From positions 310,001 to 374,000 of the forward strand of contig NZ_SRPF01000001.1 in the NCBI RefSeq assembly GCF_004785685.1: a DNA stretch of 64,000 nucleotides. Direction: 5' to 3'. Shown one piece after another: positions 30,601-41,855 of this stretch. Position 1 is the first letter of the stretch. Every line of letters begins with the position of its first letter. Under the pieces are notes generated by a model. It saw only the letters and a list, made by a program, of their open reading frames with translations, searched no databases and had not been told where the DNA came from. Both the position numbers and the translations under genes were made by a program. The stretch is from Marinobacter confluentis (lineage in GTDB: Bacteria > Pseudomonadota > Gammaproteobacteria > Pseudomonadales > Oleiphilaceae).

Positions 30601-31211
30601 AATGGCCGCGCAGCGCCCATCGGGAAAATATCGAGGATAGCGCCCCGTACTGCGTACTCGCCGTGCTCGTAGACGTTGTCAGAATGCCGGTAGCCGGCTG
30701 CCTCCAGTTGCTGGCGCCAGGTGTTGATGTCCAGAGACTGGCCAACTTCCAGAAGCAGGGTGTTGCCCTGCAGGTAGCTGACCGGTGGCAGGCGATGCAT
30801 CAGCGTTCGTGCCGGTACCACCAGCACCCCGTGACGGGTTGCCGGCAGGCGGTGAAGGGCACGGATACGCCTCGAGGTGATGTCCTGGTGGGGTGAAAAC
30901 AGGTCGTAGGGCAGTGTTTCCCAGTCCGGCAGTGACAGCAGCTCCAGCCCGTCACCGGTTACCGCGGGCTGGTCTTCCTCGGTCGGAAGCCCTAGATAGA
31001 AGCGCATGGCCTGCTCAAGCCGGATGGCCTCATCGGTATTACGGGTGATGACCAGGGTTAGCCCGACATGTTCCCGGGCAGTCTCACAGATCGCCAGGGC
31101 ATCGCTGCTGCCATGCAACTGGCCCCAGTGCCGGTGGTCTGCGGGCTGGGTCGGGGGCGTGGGCGAGAGCAGTCTGGCCGGGGCTTGGGGCCGTTTTTCA
31201 CCATTAGTCAT
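27660..31211 (-). CDS. mfd: Transcription-repair coupling factor Mfd
   Basis: 1183-residue SF2 translocase that removes stalled RNA polymerase and recruits UvrA. Domains in order: N-terminal UvrB-like region, the RNA-polymerase-interacting CarD-like domain (GAPVVHIDHGVGRYQGLE), helicase domain with Walker A GDVGFGKTEVAMRAAF and DEEH box (VIIDEEHRFGVQQ), RecG-like translocation region (QLRGRVGRSHHQAYAYLL) and the C-terminal TRCF domain (LPDVHNRLMLYKRIA). Length is normal. It begins about 200 bases from divergent gap and is followed closely by csiV. Confidence 0.98.
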   Translation of the reverse strand: MTNGEKRPQAPARLLSPTPPTQPADHRHWGQLHGSSDALAICETAREHVGLTLVITRNTDEAIRLEQAMRFYLGLPTEEDQPAVTGDGLELLSLPDWETLPYDLFSPHQDITSRRIRALHRLPATRHGVLVVPARTLMHRLPPVSYLQGNTLLLEVGQSLDINTWRQQLEAAGYRHSDNVYEHGEYAVRGAILDIFPMGAARPFRIDLFDDEIETLRTFDPETQRSIDRIEKVELLPANEFPWHKEARSGFRNRWFEAFPRADKDSPIYQDVTQAITPPGIEYYLPLFFDQTATLFDYLPDETLVFTADGLHTAAEQFTADTAARYEDRRHDRLRPILPPSELFLKDDELFAQLKHYPRITISSETVEGAGAVNCQTEALPDIAMDGRAADPAGRLKRFINEFDGRVLICAESSGRREALIDTLADQSLTLDTLDSWQSFLSDMSCALGITIAPMELGLVLPDQKLTLITETALFGERVLQRRRRQKPTEADDSGYRDLSELRIGAPVVHIDHGVGRYQGLETITVEGEASEFLMLEYAGGSKLYVPVSSLHLISRYTGSDLDHAPLHKLGTDRWSNAKQKALEKIRDTAAELLDVYARREARKGFAFEDPKEAYRAFAAGFPFEETPDQQLAIESVFEDMVSEQPMDRLVCGDVGFGKTEVAMRAAFMATYSGKQVAVLVPTTLLAQQHYESFRDRFSDTAVTIELLSRFRSGSQTTKAIQAIEEGKADIVIGTHKLLQGDVKFKNLGLVIIDEEHRFGVQQKEKLKALRAEVDMLNLTATPIPRTLNMAMGHLRDLSIIATPPARRLSVKTFVRQRDEAMVKEAILREVLRGGQVYFLHNDVATIQKTAEDLRRLIPEARVGVAHGQMRERELEQIMSDFYHKRFNVLVCTTIIETGIDIPSANTIVIERADKFGLAQLHQLRGRVGRSHHQAYAYLLTPPPKSISADAKKRLEAIAEAQDLGAGFMLATHDLEIRGAGELLGEEQSGQIESIGFTLYMQLLDEAVEAIRQGRTPNAELPLSHGTEMNLRIPALIPDDYLPDVHNRLMLYKRIASVDDRDGLKELQVEMIDRFGLLPEPAKNLMRQSELRIRAEALGITKVDAGKEWAGFEFGSSTPVDPLVLVKKVQSAPNDYRLEGANSFRFRLKDASTNGKLDGISDMLGQLAPAKDQQTARGKPITT

Positions 31212-31344
31212 GGGTGATCTGGAACTCCTGGGCTGGGTATCCGGTTCTGGGTGTCAGATCGGGCGGTCCGCTATTCTAACCGTCCGCCCGGTGGCTGTCA
31301 TGGCAGGTATGGGCACAGTCTACGAACTGAGGGACACTCCGTAT

Positions 31345-31373
31345 TTGCTGTAGGGACAATTACGTTGGATAAT
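31345..31373 (+). promoter_or_regulatory. Candidate sigma70 promoter of gap
   Basis: TTGCTG (31345-31350), a 17-base spacer and GATAAT (31368-31373) lie about 40 bases before the GTG start of the GAPDH gene in the 203-base gap divergent from mfd. The match is fair (three and five of six consensus positions). No promoter for mfd was assigned. Confidence 0.45.
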
Positions 31374-31414
31374 ACGCGGCCAATTTTCCAGGTTCCAACA
31401 GTAGGGGTTCAAGC

Positions 31415-32884
31415 GTGAGTCACGAGCAGATCAACCAGCACCTGTCTAACTGGACTGAGAGAGAGTCCACCGCGGAAGCGATGATTCCGCTTATTGGTCG
31501 TCTCTATCGCAAGAATAATGTGGTGACTTCAGTCTATGGCCGTGCCGTGATCAACCAGTCGGTGATTGATATCATCCGGGCGCACCGGTTTGTCCGCCAG
31601 GTCGAAGACAGCGAACTGTCTGTTCACGATACCCTGCCCATATTGCAGGCAATGGATCGGATGGAACTGGGCCGCGGCCATGTGGATATCGGCAAGCTGG
31701 CGGTCAGGTTCAAGGAAAACGGCGGCTCGCTGGAAGATTTCCTGAAGCAGGAAATTGGTCCGATCATTGGGCAGTACCAGGCCCAGTCTGCTGAAGACGC
31801 CGAGAGCGACACCAAAGATGTGGTCCTCTATGGCTTTGGCCGTATTGGCCGTCTGCTGGCCCGCATCCTTATCGAGAAAGCGGGCGGCGGCAACAACCTG
31901 CGTCTGCGCGCCATCGTGGTCCGCCAGGGCGGTGCCGAAAACGATCTGGAAAAACGTGCCAGCCTGCTGCGCCGGGATTCGGTTCACGGGCCGTTCAACG
32001 GCAGCATCACGGTTGACGAAGAGAATTCCGCACTGATTGCCAACGGTAACTTCATCAAGGTGATCTATTCTCCGGGTCCGGATCAGGTCGATTACACCCA
32101 GTACGGTATCAACAACGCTATCGTGATTGATAACACCGGTATCTGGCGCGACGAAGCCGGACTTGGTCTTCACCTGAAATCCAGGGGCGTCAGTCGGGTG
32201 CTGCTGACCGCGCCGGGCAAGGGCGAGATCAAGAACATTGTGCACGGTATCAACAGTGACTGGATCACCGACGATGATCGGATCCTGTCGGCGGCTTCCT
32301 GTACCACCAATGCCATCACTCCGGTGCTGAAAGCGATTCAGGACGAGTACGGCATTGAGGACGGCCACGTTGAAACCGTTCACTCCTACACCAACGACCA
32401 GAACCTGATCGACAACTACCACAAGGGCAGCCGTCGTGGCCGCAGTGCCCCCCTTAACATGGTAATTACCGAGACAGGCGCGGCGAAAGCGGTGGCCAAG
32501 GCGCTGCCGGAGCTGAAAGGCAAGCTGTCTGGCAACGCTATCCGGGTGCCTACCCCGAACGTCTCCATGGCGATTCTCAATCTCAACCTAAAAAAGGAGG
32601 TGGACGTTGAGGGGGTCAATGAGTACCTGCGTGAAATGGCGCTGCACTCCGAGCTGCAGAAGCAGATCGACTTCGTGAACTCGCCGGAAGTGGTCTCAAC
32701 GGATTTCGTAGGCTCGCGCCACGCGGGCATTGTGGACGCACAGGCCACAATTGCCAGCGGCAAGCGGCTGATCCTTTACGTCTGGTACGACAACGAAGCA
32801 GGCTACAGTGCGCAGGTTATTCGGGTGGTCAACCAGATGGCCGGGGTTGAATATCCGATATTTCCGAAGCGGGTTCGTGGCTAA
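31415..32884 (+). CDS. gap: Glyceraldehyde-3-phosphate dehydrogenase, long form
   Basis: 489-residue GAPDH. Residues 1-130 form an N-terminal helical extension (LIGRLYRKNNVVTSVYGRAVIN) absent from the usual 330-residue enzyme. The NAD-binding GFGRIGR motif lies at about 139-145 and the catalytic cysteine is C296 in SAASCTTNAITP; the active-site histidine region is likely HSYTNDQ. The start is the GTG at 31415 with GGGG upstream. This long form matches a gene I recall next to mfd in Pseudomonas (PA3001). The cofactor preference and whether it works in gluconeogenesis are inferred only. Confidence 0.93.
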   Translation: MSHEQINQHLSNWTERESTAEAMIPLIGRLYRKNNVVTSVYGRAVINQSVIDIIRAHRFVRQVEDSELSVHDTLPILQAMDRMELGRGHVDIGKLAVRFKENGGSLEDFLKQEIGPIIGQYQAQSAEDAESDTKDVVLYGFGRIGRLLARILIEKAGGGNNLRLRAIVVRQGGAENDLEKRASLLRRDSVHGPFNGSITVDEENSALIANGNFIKVIYSPGPDQVDYTQYGINNAIVIDNTGIWRDEAGLGLHLKSRGVSRVLLTAPGKGEIKNIVHGINSDWITDDDRILSAASCTTNAITPVLKAIQDEYGIEDGHVETVHSYTNDQNLIDNYHKGSRRGRSAPLNMVITETGAAKAVAKALPELKGKLSGNAIRVPTPNVSMAILNLNLKKEVDVEGVNEYLREMALHSELQKQIDFVNSPEVVSTDFVGSRHAGIVDAQATIASGKRLILYVWYDNEAGYSAQVIRVVNQMAGVEYPIFPKRVRG

Positions 32885-32911
32885 TTTTTAGCCAATCCCT
32901 GTGTTGATCTC

Positions 32912-32943
32912 AAACCCCGGCTTGCCAAGGCCGGGGTTTTTTT
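32912..32943 (+). terminator. Rho-independent terminator of gap
   Basis: A perfect ten-base stem AAACCCCGGC/GCCGGGGTTT (32912-32921 and 32930-32939) with an eight-base loop runs into TTTTTTT (32937-32943), 28 bases after the gap stop codon. Confidence 0.92.
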
Positions 32944-34562
<1,619 letters not shown>

Positions 34563-34565
34563 CAG

Positions 34566-35771
34566 ATGGCAATTCGACAGTTTCTCGATGGCATCGAGCA
34601 CCACTTTGAAAAAGGTGGCAAGTACGAGCGCTGGTACGCGCTCTACGAAGCGGTTGATACCATTTTCTATACACCCGGCAAGGTAGCTTCTACCACCTCC
34701 CATGTGCGTGACGGCGTTGACCTGAAGCGCATCATGATCACGGTATGGATGTGTACTTTTCCGGCAATGTTCTTTGGCATGTGGAACATTGGCTATCAGG
34801 CCAACAGTTTTCTCGCTGAAAATCCGGATGCCCTGATGGGCGACGGTGGCCTGCGGACAATGTTTATCAGTGCGCTGGCGGGTAATGACCCGTCCAGTAT
34901 CTTTGATAACTTTATCTACGGCATGGCCTACTTTGTGCCGGTTTACGCTGTGACCTTCATCGTCGGTGGTTTCTGGGAAGTCCTGTTTGCGACGGTACGC
35001 CGTCATGAAGTGAACGAAGGCTTCTTCGTGACCTCGGTGCTGTTTGCACTGATCTGCCCCCCGACCATCCCGCTGTGGCAGGTGGCTCTGGGTATTACCT
35101 TCGGTGTCGTTATCGGCAAGGAAGTCTTCGGCGGCACTGGCAAGAACTTCCTGAACCCGGCCCTGACAGGCCGCGCATTCCTGTACTTTGCATACCCGGC
35201 ACAGATTTCTGGTGACACGGTATGGACCGCCGTCGACGGCTTCAGCGGGGCGACCGCCCTTAGTTGGGCAGCCAGTGGTGGCGTTGAAGCGTTGGAAAGC
35301 CAGATTGGCTGGATGTCTGCTTTCATGGGATCCATTCAGGGTTCCATGGGTGAAACCTCCACGCTTGCGGTGCTGATTGGCGGCGCGATTCTGCTGGTGA
35401 TGCGAATTGCCTCTTACCGGATTGTGGGCGGTGTGTTGATCGGCATGATCGGCATGGCCGTGCTGCTGAACGTTGTCGGTTCCGAGACCAACCCGATGTT
35501 CGCGGTTCCGGCGCATTGGCACCTGGTCATGGGAGGATTCGCCTTCGGCATGATGTTCATGGCGACAGACCCGGTTTCATCAGCCATGACCAACACCGGT
35601 CGCTGGTGCTTCGGTATTCTGGTCGGTGTGATGACGGTGCTGATCCGTGTGGTTAATCCGGCGTTCCCGGAAGGCATCATGCTGGCCATTCTGTTCGCCA
35701 ACCTGTTCGCTCCGCTGATGGACCATTATGTGGTTCAGGCCAATATTAAACGGAGGCTTGCACGTGGCTAA
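34566..35771 (+). CDS. nqrB: Na+-translocating NADH-quinone reductase subunit B
   Basis: 401-residue integral membrane subunit, part of the sodium pathway; it carries covalent FMN and binds riboflavin. The flavinylation motif SGAT is at residues 227-230 ([11 protein letters not shown]), so FMN is expected on T230. About ten membrane helices are visible. The stop lies inside the nqrC start region (8-base overlap). Confidence 0.98.
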   Translation: MAIRQFLDGIEHHFEKGGKYERWYALYEAVDTIFYTPGKVASTTSHVRDGVDLKRIMITVWMCTFPAMFFGMWNIGYQANSFLAENPDALMGDGGLRTMFISALAGNDPSSIFDNFIYGMAYFVPVYAVTFIVGGFWEVLFATVRRHEVNEGFFVTSVLFALICPPTIPLWQVALGITFGVVIGKEVFGGTGKNFLNPALTGRAFLYFAYPAQISGDTVWTAVDGFSGATALSWAASGGVEALESQIGWMSAFMGSIQGSMGETSTLAVLIGGAILLVMRIASYRIVGGVLIGMIGMAVLLNVVGSETNPMFAVPAHWHLVMGGFAFGMMFMATDPVSSAMTNTGRWCFGILVGVMTVLIRVVNPAFPEGIMLAILFANLFAPLMDHYVVQANIKRRLARG

Positions 35772-36567
35772 ACCAAAAGAAACCGTCTCCAGAACCCTGA
35801 TGGTTGCCCTGGTGCTGAGCATCGCCTTTTCGGTCGTGGTGTCAACCGCCGCCGTCATGCTTCGCCCGGCCCAGGTCAAGAACCAGAATCTGGATATCCG
35901 TTCCAACATTCTCGCGGCTGCGGGCATGCTGGAGCCGGGTGCCAGTGCCGAAGAGATCGAAGAAGCCTTCTCCCGCTTTGATGTTCGTCTGCTCGACCTG
36001 GATTCCGGTGAGTACGTAGAGCCGCAGGACGTGGGCGTGCAGGACCCAATGAAGTACGACATGTACAAGGCGGCTTCCGACCCGGCCATGTCTACGGACA
36101 TCCCGGCATCAGAAGACAAGGCCGGCATCAAGCGTCGGCCGAACGTTGCCAAGATTTTCACTCTGACTGAAAACGGTGAGCTGGTGCGCGTTGTGCTGCC
36201 GGTTCATGGTTACGGCCTTTGGTCCACGCTCTACGGGTTTGTATCACTGGAAGGTGATGCCAACACCATTGAGGGCCTTGGCTTCTACGACCATGCGGAA
36301 ACGCCGGGTCTTGGCGGTGAGGTGGACAACCCTCGCTGGAAGAAGCAGTGGGTTGGCAAAGAAGTCTACGGCGAGCAGCTTGATGAGCCTCAGATCAGGC
36401 TGGTAAAAGGCGGTGTCAGCGCTGACGCTGCTGACAAAGAGCACAAGGTAGATGCGCTCTCCGGTGCTACATTGACAAGCCGGGGGGTGGAGCAACTGGT
36501 CAACTACTGGATGGGTGACCGTGGCTACGAAACCTACCTGAAAAAACTTCGCCAAGGGGAGGTCTGA
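35764..36567 (+). CDS. nqrC: Na+-translocating NADH-quinone reductase subunit C
   Basis: 267-residue subunit with one N-terminal membrane helix ([22 protein letters not shown]) and a periplasmic FMN domain. The flavinylation motif is [16 protein letters not shown] at residues 233-236, modified by ApbE. The start is the GTG at 35764 ([12 protein letters not shown]...), with GGAGG seven bases upstream; a start 36 bases earlier would prefix nqrB-encoded sequence. It overlaps nqrB by eight bases. Confidence 0.97.
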   Translation: MAKPKETVSRTLMVALVLSIAFSVVVSTAAVMLRPAQVKNQNLDIRSNILAAAGMLEPGASAEEIEEAFSRFDVRLLDLDSGEYVEPQDVGVQDPMKYDMYKAASDPAMSTDIPASEDKAGIKRRPNVAKIFTLTENGELVRVVLPVHGYGLWSTLYGFVSLEGDANTIEGLGFYDHAETPGLGGEVDNPRWKKQWVGKEVYGEQLDEPQIRLVKGGVSADAADKEHKVDALSGATLTSRGVEQLVNYWMGDRGYETYLKKLRQGEV

Positions 36568-36569
36568 TC

Positions 36570-37235
36570 ATGGCAGACGCAACCGCCAAGCAGGTTCTCT
36601 TCGAACCGATCTTCAGTAATAACCCCATCGCCCTGCAGATTCTGGGAATCTGCTCCGCGCTGGCGGTAACCACCAGCATGAACGTAACGCTGGTTATGTG
36701 CGCGGCCGTGATTGCCGTCACCGCGTTTTCCAACCTTGCGGTATCCCTGGTGCGTTCCCAGATTCCCGGAAGCATCCGGATCATCGTGCAGATGACCATT
36801 ATTGCTTCGCTGGTTATCGTGGTGGACCAGGTACTCAAGGCCTACGCCTATGAAATCAGCAAGCAGCTATCGGTATTTGTGGGTCTGATCATCACCAACT
36901 GTATCGTCATGGGTCGCGCTGAAGGCTTCGCCATGAAGAATGGCCCCTGGCTGAGCTTCCTGGACGGCATCGGTAACGGCCTGGGCTATTCGGTCCTGCT
37001 GATTTTCGTCGCATTTTTCCGCGAGCTGCTGGGTGCAGGTTCGCTGTTCGGCATTACCATCATGCCGGTGGTGAACGAAGGCGGCTGGTACATCCCGAAC
37101 GGTCTGTTGCTGCTGCCACCGAGCGCCTTCTTTATTATTGGTCTGGCGATCTGGGGCCTGCGGGTCTGGAAGCCGGAACAGGTTGAAGAGGCGGATTACA
37201 AGATGTCGCGGCACACCGCCAAGGAGGCCTTCTGA
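36570..37235 (+). CDS. nqrD: Na+-translocating NADH-quinone reductase subunit D
   Basis: 221-residue membrane subunit with six helices, homologous to NqrE; together they hold a Fe-S centre in the membrane and line the sodium pathway. A cysteine sits in the early helix ([11 protein letters not shown]) and another in [18 protein letters not shown], as expected for the intramembrane cluster. It overlaps nqrE by one base (TGATG). Confidence 0.98.
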   Translation: MADATAKQVLFEPIFSNNPIALQILGICSALAVTTSMNVTLVMCAAVIAVTAFSNLAVSLVRSQIPGSIRIIVQMTIIASLVIVVDQVLKAYAYEISKQLSVFVGLIITNCIVMGRAEGFAMKNGPWLSFLDGIGNGLGYSVLLIFVAFFRELLGAGSLFGITIMPVVNEGGWYIPNGLLLLPPSAFFIIGLAIWGLRVWKPEQVEEADYKMSRHTAKEAF

Positions 37236-37843
37236 TGGAACATTATATCAGTCTGATTCTGAAGGCTGTTTTCGTTGAGAACATGGCGCTGGCCTTCTTC
37301 CTGGGCATGTGCACCTTCCTGGCAATCTCCAAGAAAATCGAGGCCGCAACGGGCCTGGGTATAGCCGTTATCGTGGTTCTGACGGTCACCGTTCCGGTCA
37401 ACAACCTGCTGTACAACGGCATTCTTCGTGAAGGCGCGCTCAGCTGGGCGGGCCTGCCCAATGTTGACCTGAGCTTTCTCGGATTACTGTCGTATATTGG
37501 TGTAATTGCGGCGCTTGTCCAGATCATGGAAATGGTTCTGGATAAATACATCCCGGCACTCTATGCCGCTCTGGGTGTGTTTCTGCCGCTGATTACGGTG
37601 AACTGCGCCATCCTGGGTGCCTCACTGTTCATGGTCGAGCGTGATTACACGTTCGGTGAAAGTGTGGTCTACGGCTTTGGTGCCGGCCTTGGCTGGGCAC
37701 TGGCGATCATTGCCCTGGCCGGTATCCGTGAGAAGCTCAAGTACAGTGACGTACCCGAAGGCCTGCGCGGTCTGGGCATCACCTTCATCACGGTTGGCCT
37801 GATGTCGCTCGGATTCATGTCGTTTTCCGGCATCTCACTGTAA
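37235..37843 (+). CDS. nqrE: Na+-translocating NADH-quinone reductase subunit E
   Basis: 202-residue six-helix membrane subunit. The paired cysteine-containing half-helices are visible as [13 protein letters not shown] and [13 protein letters not shown], matching the pseudo-symmetric NqrD/NqrE pair that binds an intramembrane Fe-S cluster. Start overlaps the nqrD stop. The gap to nqrF is 37 bases. Confidence 0.98.
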   Translation: MEHYISLILKAVFVENMALAFFLGMCTFLAISKKIEAATGLGIAVIVVLTVTVPVNNLLYNGILREGALSWAGLPNVDLSFLGLLSYIGVIAALVQIMEMVLDKYIPALYAALGVFLPLITVNCAILGASLFMVERDYTFGESVVYGFGAGLGWALAIIALAGIREKLKYSDVPEGLRGLGITFITVGLMSLGFMSFSGISL

Positions 37844-37880
37844 TCAACCCGGTGATTCGATCTAACGAAAAGGCGAGACC

Positions 37881-39107
37881 ATGAACACAGAGATTATTCT
37901 TGGTGTAGTCATGTTCACCGTTATCGTACTGGCCCTGGTCGCAGTTATTCTTGCGGCCCGGTCCAGGCTGGTAAGCACCGGTGACGTGACCATTGAAATC
38001 AATGATGACCCGGAGCACACGGTGAAAACCGAGGCCGGTGGCAAGCTCCTGGGCACCCTGGCGAATCAGGGCATTTTCCTGTCTTCTGCCTGCGGTGGCG
38101 GCGGTACCTGCGCCCAGTGTAAATGCAAGGTGTTTGAGGGCGGTGGCGCCATGCTGCCAACGGAAAAAACCCACTTCACCAACCGTGAAGAAAAAGAAGG
38201 TTGGCGCCTGAGCTGCCAGGTTCCGGTGAAGCAGGACATGAAAGTGGAAGTGCCGGAAGAATTCTTCGGCGTGAAGAAGTGGGAATGCGAGGTTGTGTCC
38301 AACCACAACGTGGCCACCTTCATCAAGGAGCTTGTACTGAAGCTGCCGGAAGGCGAGGAAGTGGATTTCCGTGCCGGCGGCTATGTGCAGCTTGAGTGCC
38401 CGCCGTACGAAATCAACTTCAAGGATTTCGATATTGAAGAAGAGTTCCACGGCGACTGGGACAAGCTCGATATCTGGCGCTACAAGGCAGTCAACAAGGA
38501 AGACACCATCCGCGCCTACTCCATGGCCAACTATCCGGAAGAGAAAGGCGTCCTGAAGTTCAACATCCGTATCGCCACACCGCCTCCGGGTACGAACCAT
38601 AACCCGGGGATCATGTCCAGCTACGTGTTCGCGCTGAAGCCGGGGGACAAAGTGACGGTAATGGGGCCCTTCGGCGAGTTCTTTGCCAAGAAAACCGACG
38701 CCGAAATGGTCTTCATTGGCGGTGGTGCCGGCATGGCGCCAATGCGGTCGCACATTTTTGATCAGCTCAAGCGCCTGAACAGCAAGCGTAAGATCAGCTT
38801 CTGGTACGGCGCTCGAAGTGTCCGTGAGATGTTCTATGTGGAAGATTTCGACGGGCTTCAGGAAGAGAATGACAACTTTGAGTGGCACGTGGCACTGTCG
38901 GATGCGCTTCCCGAAGACAACTGGGAAGGCCCGACCGGCTTTATTCACAACGTGTTGTACGAAAACTACCTGAAGGACCACCCGGCGCCTGAAGACTGTG
39001 AGTACTACATGTGTGGGCCACCCATCATGAACGCATCCTGCATCAAGATGCTGAAAGATCTGGGTGTTGAGGATGAAAACATCATGCTGGATGACTTCGG
39101 GGGTTAA
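37881..39107 (+). CDS. nqrF: Na+-translocating NADH-quinone reductase subunit F
   Basis: 408-residue NADH-oxidising subunit. The N-terminal membrane anchor (about 5-26) is followed by a plant-type 2Fe-2S domain with ligands C71, C77, C80 and C112 ([20 protein letters not shown]). A FAD domain ([11 protein letters not shown]) and an NADH domain ([22 protein letters not shown]) complete it. It is the electron entry point of the pump. The ATG is preceded by AAGGCGAG. Confidence 0.98.
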   Translation: MNTEIILGVVMFTVIVLALVAVILAARSRLVSTGDVTIEINDDPEHTVKTEAGGKLLGTLANQGIFLSSACGGGGTCAQCKCKVFEGGGAMLPTEKTHFTNREEKEGWRLSCQVPVKQDMKVEVPEEFFGVKKWECEVVSNHNVATFIKELVLKLPEGEEVDFRAGGYVQLECPPYEINFKDFDIEEEFHGDWDKLDIWRYKAVNKEDTIRAYSMANYPEEKGVLKFNIRIATPPPGTNHNPGIMSSYVFALKPGDKVTVMGPFGEFFAKKTDAEMVFIGGGAGMAPMRSHIFDQLKRLNSKRKISFWYGARSVREMFYVEDFDGLQEENDNFEWHVALSDALPEDNWEGPTGFIHNVLYENYLKDHPAPEDCEYYMCGPPIMNASCIKMLKDLGVEDENIMLDDFGG

Positions 39108-39116
39108 GCAACTCGC

Positions 39117-40166
39117 ATGACATTCGGCATGACTCGACCCGTCAGGGCGGCACTGGCCAGCGTTTTAACCGCGCTGGCACTCGCCGCGCTGGCGGGTTGT
39201 TCGTTTGAACCGGAACAAAAGGTCTGGGAAATCTCTGGCCCGGTTTTTGGCACCCAATACCACATCAATGTGGTGATGGAAGACGACCAGGACCGCCTGA
39301 AAGCGCTGTCAGAAGGCATTGAGAAGGTACTTGAAACAGTGGATGCCTCCATGTCCACCTGGCGGGAAGACTCTGAGCTGTCCCGTTTCAACCGTCTGCA
39401 AAACCAGGATCAGTGGACGGAAATCTCCCCGGCGCTTTACCAGGTGCTTGCCCGGGGGCAGGAGATTTCAGAGCTTACGGATGGCGCCTTTGATGTCACT
39501 ATAGGCCCGGTAGTGAATCTCTGGGGCTTCGGCCCAGACGCAAGGCCGGAAGAGATCCCGGCAGGAGAGGCATTGGCGGCTTTGTTGGCAGCGACCGGCC
39601 ATGAAAAGCTTGAGCTGAGACCTGATCCGCCGTCGGTACGGGCCCAGCCCCGGCAATATGTGGACCTGTCAGCCATCGCAAAAGGTTATGCTGTGGACGC
39701 CGTCGCCCGTTTTCTCGCCTCCGAGGGTCTGTCATCCTTTCTGGTAGAGATCGGCGGGGAAGTCAGCGTTCAGGGTCGCAAGCCCGGTGGCGATGTCTGG
39801 CGTCTTGCCATAGAGGAACCGGTGACTGATCGGCGCCAGGTCAACCGTGTGGTTGCGATTGGTGACCGGGCAATGGCAACCTCCGGCGACTATCGTAACT
39901 ATTACGAATCGGAAGGGCGCCGGTTTTCCCATACAATAGACCCTGAAGATGGCATGCCCATCGATCACAGGCTGGCGTCGGTGACGGTCATTGCCGAAGA
40001 CTGTATGACCGCCGACGCGCTGGCAACGGCGTTCAATGTGATGGGGCCGGAAAAAGCCAGAGCGCTGGCGACACAGGAAAACATCGCCGCCTATTTTATT
40101 GTTCGGGGAGACAACGGCTTTGAAACGGATTACTCGCCGGCGTTCTCCTCGTTCCTGACACAATAG
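39117..40166 (+). CDS. apbE: FAD:protein FMN transferase ApbE
   Basis: 349-residue lipoprotein that transfers FMN from FAD to threonine in NqrB and NqrC. The lipobox LAGC places lipidated cysteine at C28. Conserved segments include FDVTIGPVVNLWGFGP, DLSAIAKGYAVDAVA and DPEDGMPIDHRLASVTV with the magnesium-binding acidic residues. It follows nqrF by nine bases, so it belongs to the same transcript. This supplies the maturation step for the upstream subunits. Confidence 0.97.
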   Translation: MTFGMTRPVRAALASVLTALALAALAGCSFEPEQKVWEISGPVFGTQYHINVVMEDDQDRLKALSEGIEKVLETVDASMSTWREDSELSRFNRLQNQDQWTEISPALYQVLARGQEISELTDGAFDVTIGPVVNLWGFGPDARPEEIPAGEALAALLAATGHEKLELRPDPPSVRAQPRQYVDLSAIAKGYAVDAVARFLASEGLSSFLVEIGGEVSVQGRKPGGDVWRLAIEEPVTDRRQVNRVVAIGDRAMATSGDYRNYYESEGRRFSHTIDPEDGMPIDHRLASVTVIAEDCMTADALATAFNVMGPEKARALATQENIAAYFIVRGDNGFETDYSPAFSSFLTQ

Positions 40167-40178
40167 CGGAGAGACCTT

Positions 40179-40427
40179 ATGGGTACTTTTCTACTGGTTC
40201 TGATGATTGTGGTGCTGCTGGTGGCAGCAATGTCTGTGGGCGTCATTCTGGGGCGCAAACCCATCAGTGGCACCTGCGGTGGTCTGGGTGCCATGGGCAT
40301 CAGCAAAAGCTGTGATATCTGCGGTGGCAGCCCCCAGAAATGTGAAGAAGAGAATGAACGCCTGTCTGCCAAGGGGCAGTCTGCGGACGAACTTACCTAC
40401 GATGCATCTAAATCCGGCAAAGGCTGA
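40179..40427 (+). CDS. nqrM: Na+-NQR maturation protein NqrM
   Basis: 82-residue protein with one N-terminal membrane helix (about 3-24) and four cysteines at C33, C45, C48 and C55 (GTCGGLGAMG, SCDICGGSPQKC), probably delivering iron for the intramembrane Fe-S centre between NqrD and NqrE. Formerly DUF539. It lies 12 bases after apbE, in the arrangement known for nqr-apbE-nqrM clusters. Confidence 0.96.
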   Translation: MGTFLLVLMIVVLLVAAMSVGVILGRKPISGTCGGLGAMGISKSCDICGGSPQKCEEENERLSAKGQSADELTYDASKSGKG

Positions 40428-40463
40428 AGCCGCGGCCGGAAGACGATAAGGAGTTATTGCGCA

Positions 40464-41855
40464 ATGGCAGAGCACCATTACGACGTTGTCGTTATTGGCG
40501 CAGGGCCTTCAGGCGAAGGCGCTGCAATGAATGCAACCAAGCACGGTCGACGAGTTGCCATTATCGAGGACAAGCAGACCGTGGGGGGCAATTGTACCCA
40601 TTGGGGCACCATCCCTTCAAAGGCGTTGCGTCATTCTGTCAAACAGATCATTACCTTCAACACCAACCAGATGTTCCGGGACATTGGCGAGCCCCGCTGG
40701 TTCTCGTTCCCTCGGGTTCTGCAGAATGCCCAGAAGGTGATTGGCAAGCAGGTCAAACTCCGCACCCAGTTCTACGCCCGTAATCGGGTGGATCTGATCA
40801 ACGGCCGGGCGGCCTTTCTGGATGCCAATCGTCTGGAAATCCGTGGTAACAAGTCCCACGAGATCGTACATTTCAAGCAGGCAGTGATCGCCACGGGATC
40901 CAGGCCATATCTTCCACCGGATGTGGATTTCCGTCATCACCGTATCTACAACTCGGATACCATTCTGAACCTTTCACACACGCCACGAACGCTGATTATC
41001 TATGGCGCAGGCGTGATCGGGTCAGAGTATGCGTCCATTTTCGCCGGTCTTGGGGTCAAGGTTGACCTGATCAACCCGGGCAGTCGCCTGCTGACCTTCC
41101 TGGATGACGAAATTTCCGATGCGTTGAGCTACCACCTGCGCAATAACGGCGTGCTTGTGCGGCACAACGAAGAATACGAGTCAGTCGACGGTGACGACCA
41201 CGGGGTTGTGCTGTCGCTGAAGTCCGGCAAAAAAATCCGTGCTGACGCCTTCCTGTGGTGTAACGGCCGCAGTGGCAACACCGAAAATCTGGGGCTGGAC
41301 TCCATTGGCCTGACACCCAATGGCCGTGGCCAGCTGGCGGTAGACGATCACTACCGCACGGACGTTGAAAACATCTACGCCGCCGGCGACGTGATTGGTT
41401 GGCCGAGCCTGGCCAGCGCCGCTTATGATCAGGGTCGTTCAGCGTCGTCTGATATTGTTAAAGATGAGTATTTCAGGCTGGTATCGGATGTACCCACTGG
41501 CATCTATACGCTGCCGGAAATCAGCTCTGTGGGCCAGACCGAGCGTGAGCTGACCGGGGCCAAAGTGCCTTATGAAGTAGGGCAGGCCTTTTTCAAGGAC
41601 CTGGCGCGGGCTCAGATTACCGGCGACCCGGTGGGAATGCTGAAGATCCTGTTTCACCGGGAAACCCGTCAGATACTGGGTATCCACTGTTTCGGTGACC
41701 AGGCCGCGGAGATCGTTCACATCGGCCAGGCCATTATGAACCAGGAAGGCGAAGCCAACTCCCTCAACTACTTCATCAATACCACCTTCAACTACCCCAC
41801 CATGGCAGAAGCCTATCGTGTGGCGGCGCTGAACGGCCTCAATCGCATTTTCTGA
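40464..41855 (+). CDS. sthA: Soluble pyridine nucleotide transhydrogenase
   Basis: 463-residue flavoprotein that transfers hydride from NADPH to NAD. The N-terminal FAD motif is [14 protein letters not shown]. The redox-disulfide region of related dehydrogenases is replaced by [15 protein letters not shown], with only one cysteine, as is normal for SthA. The second nucleotide site is [18 protein letters not shown], and the C-terminal dimerisation domain is intact. It follows nqrM by 36 bases, as I recall for Pseudomonas (PA2991). Its stop abuts the stop of the convergent gene (TGATCA, shared palindrome). Confidence 0.96.
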   Translation: MAEHHYDVVVIGAGPSGEGAAMNATKHGRRVAIIEDKQTVGGNCTHWGTIPSKALRHSVKQIITFNTNQMFRDIGEPRWFSFPRVLQNAQKVIGKQVKLRTQFYARNRVDLINGRAAFLDANRLEIRGNKSHEIVHFKQAVIATGSRPYLPPDVDFRHHRIYNSDTILNLSHTPRTLIIYGAGVIGSEYASIFAGLGVKVDLINPGSRLLTFLDDEISDALSYHLRNNGVLVRHNEEYESVDGDDHGVVLSLKSGKKIRADAFLWCNGRSGNTENLGLDSIGLTPNGRGQLAVDDHYRTDVENIYAAGDVIGWPSLASAAYDQGRSASSDIVKDEYFRLVSDVPTGIYTLPEISSVGQTERELTGAKVPYEVGQAFFKDLARAQITGDPVGMLKILFHRETRQILGIHCFGDQAAEIVHIGQAIMNQEGEANSLNYFINTTFNYPTMAEAYRVAALNGLNRIF

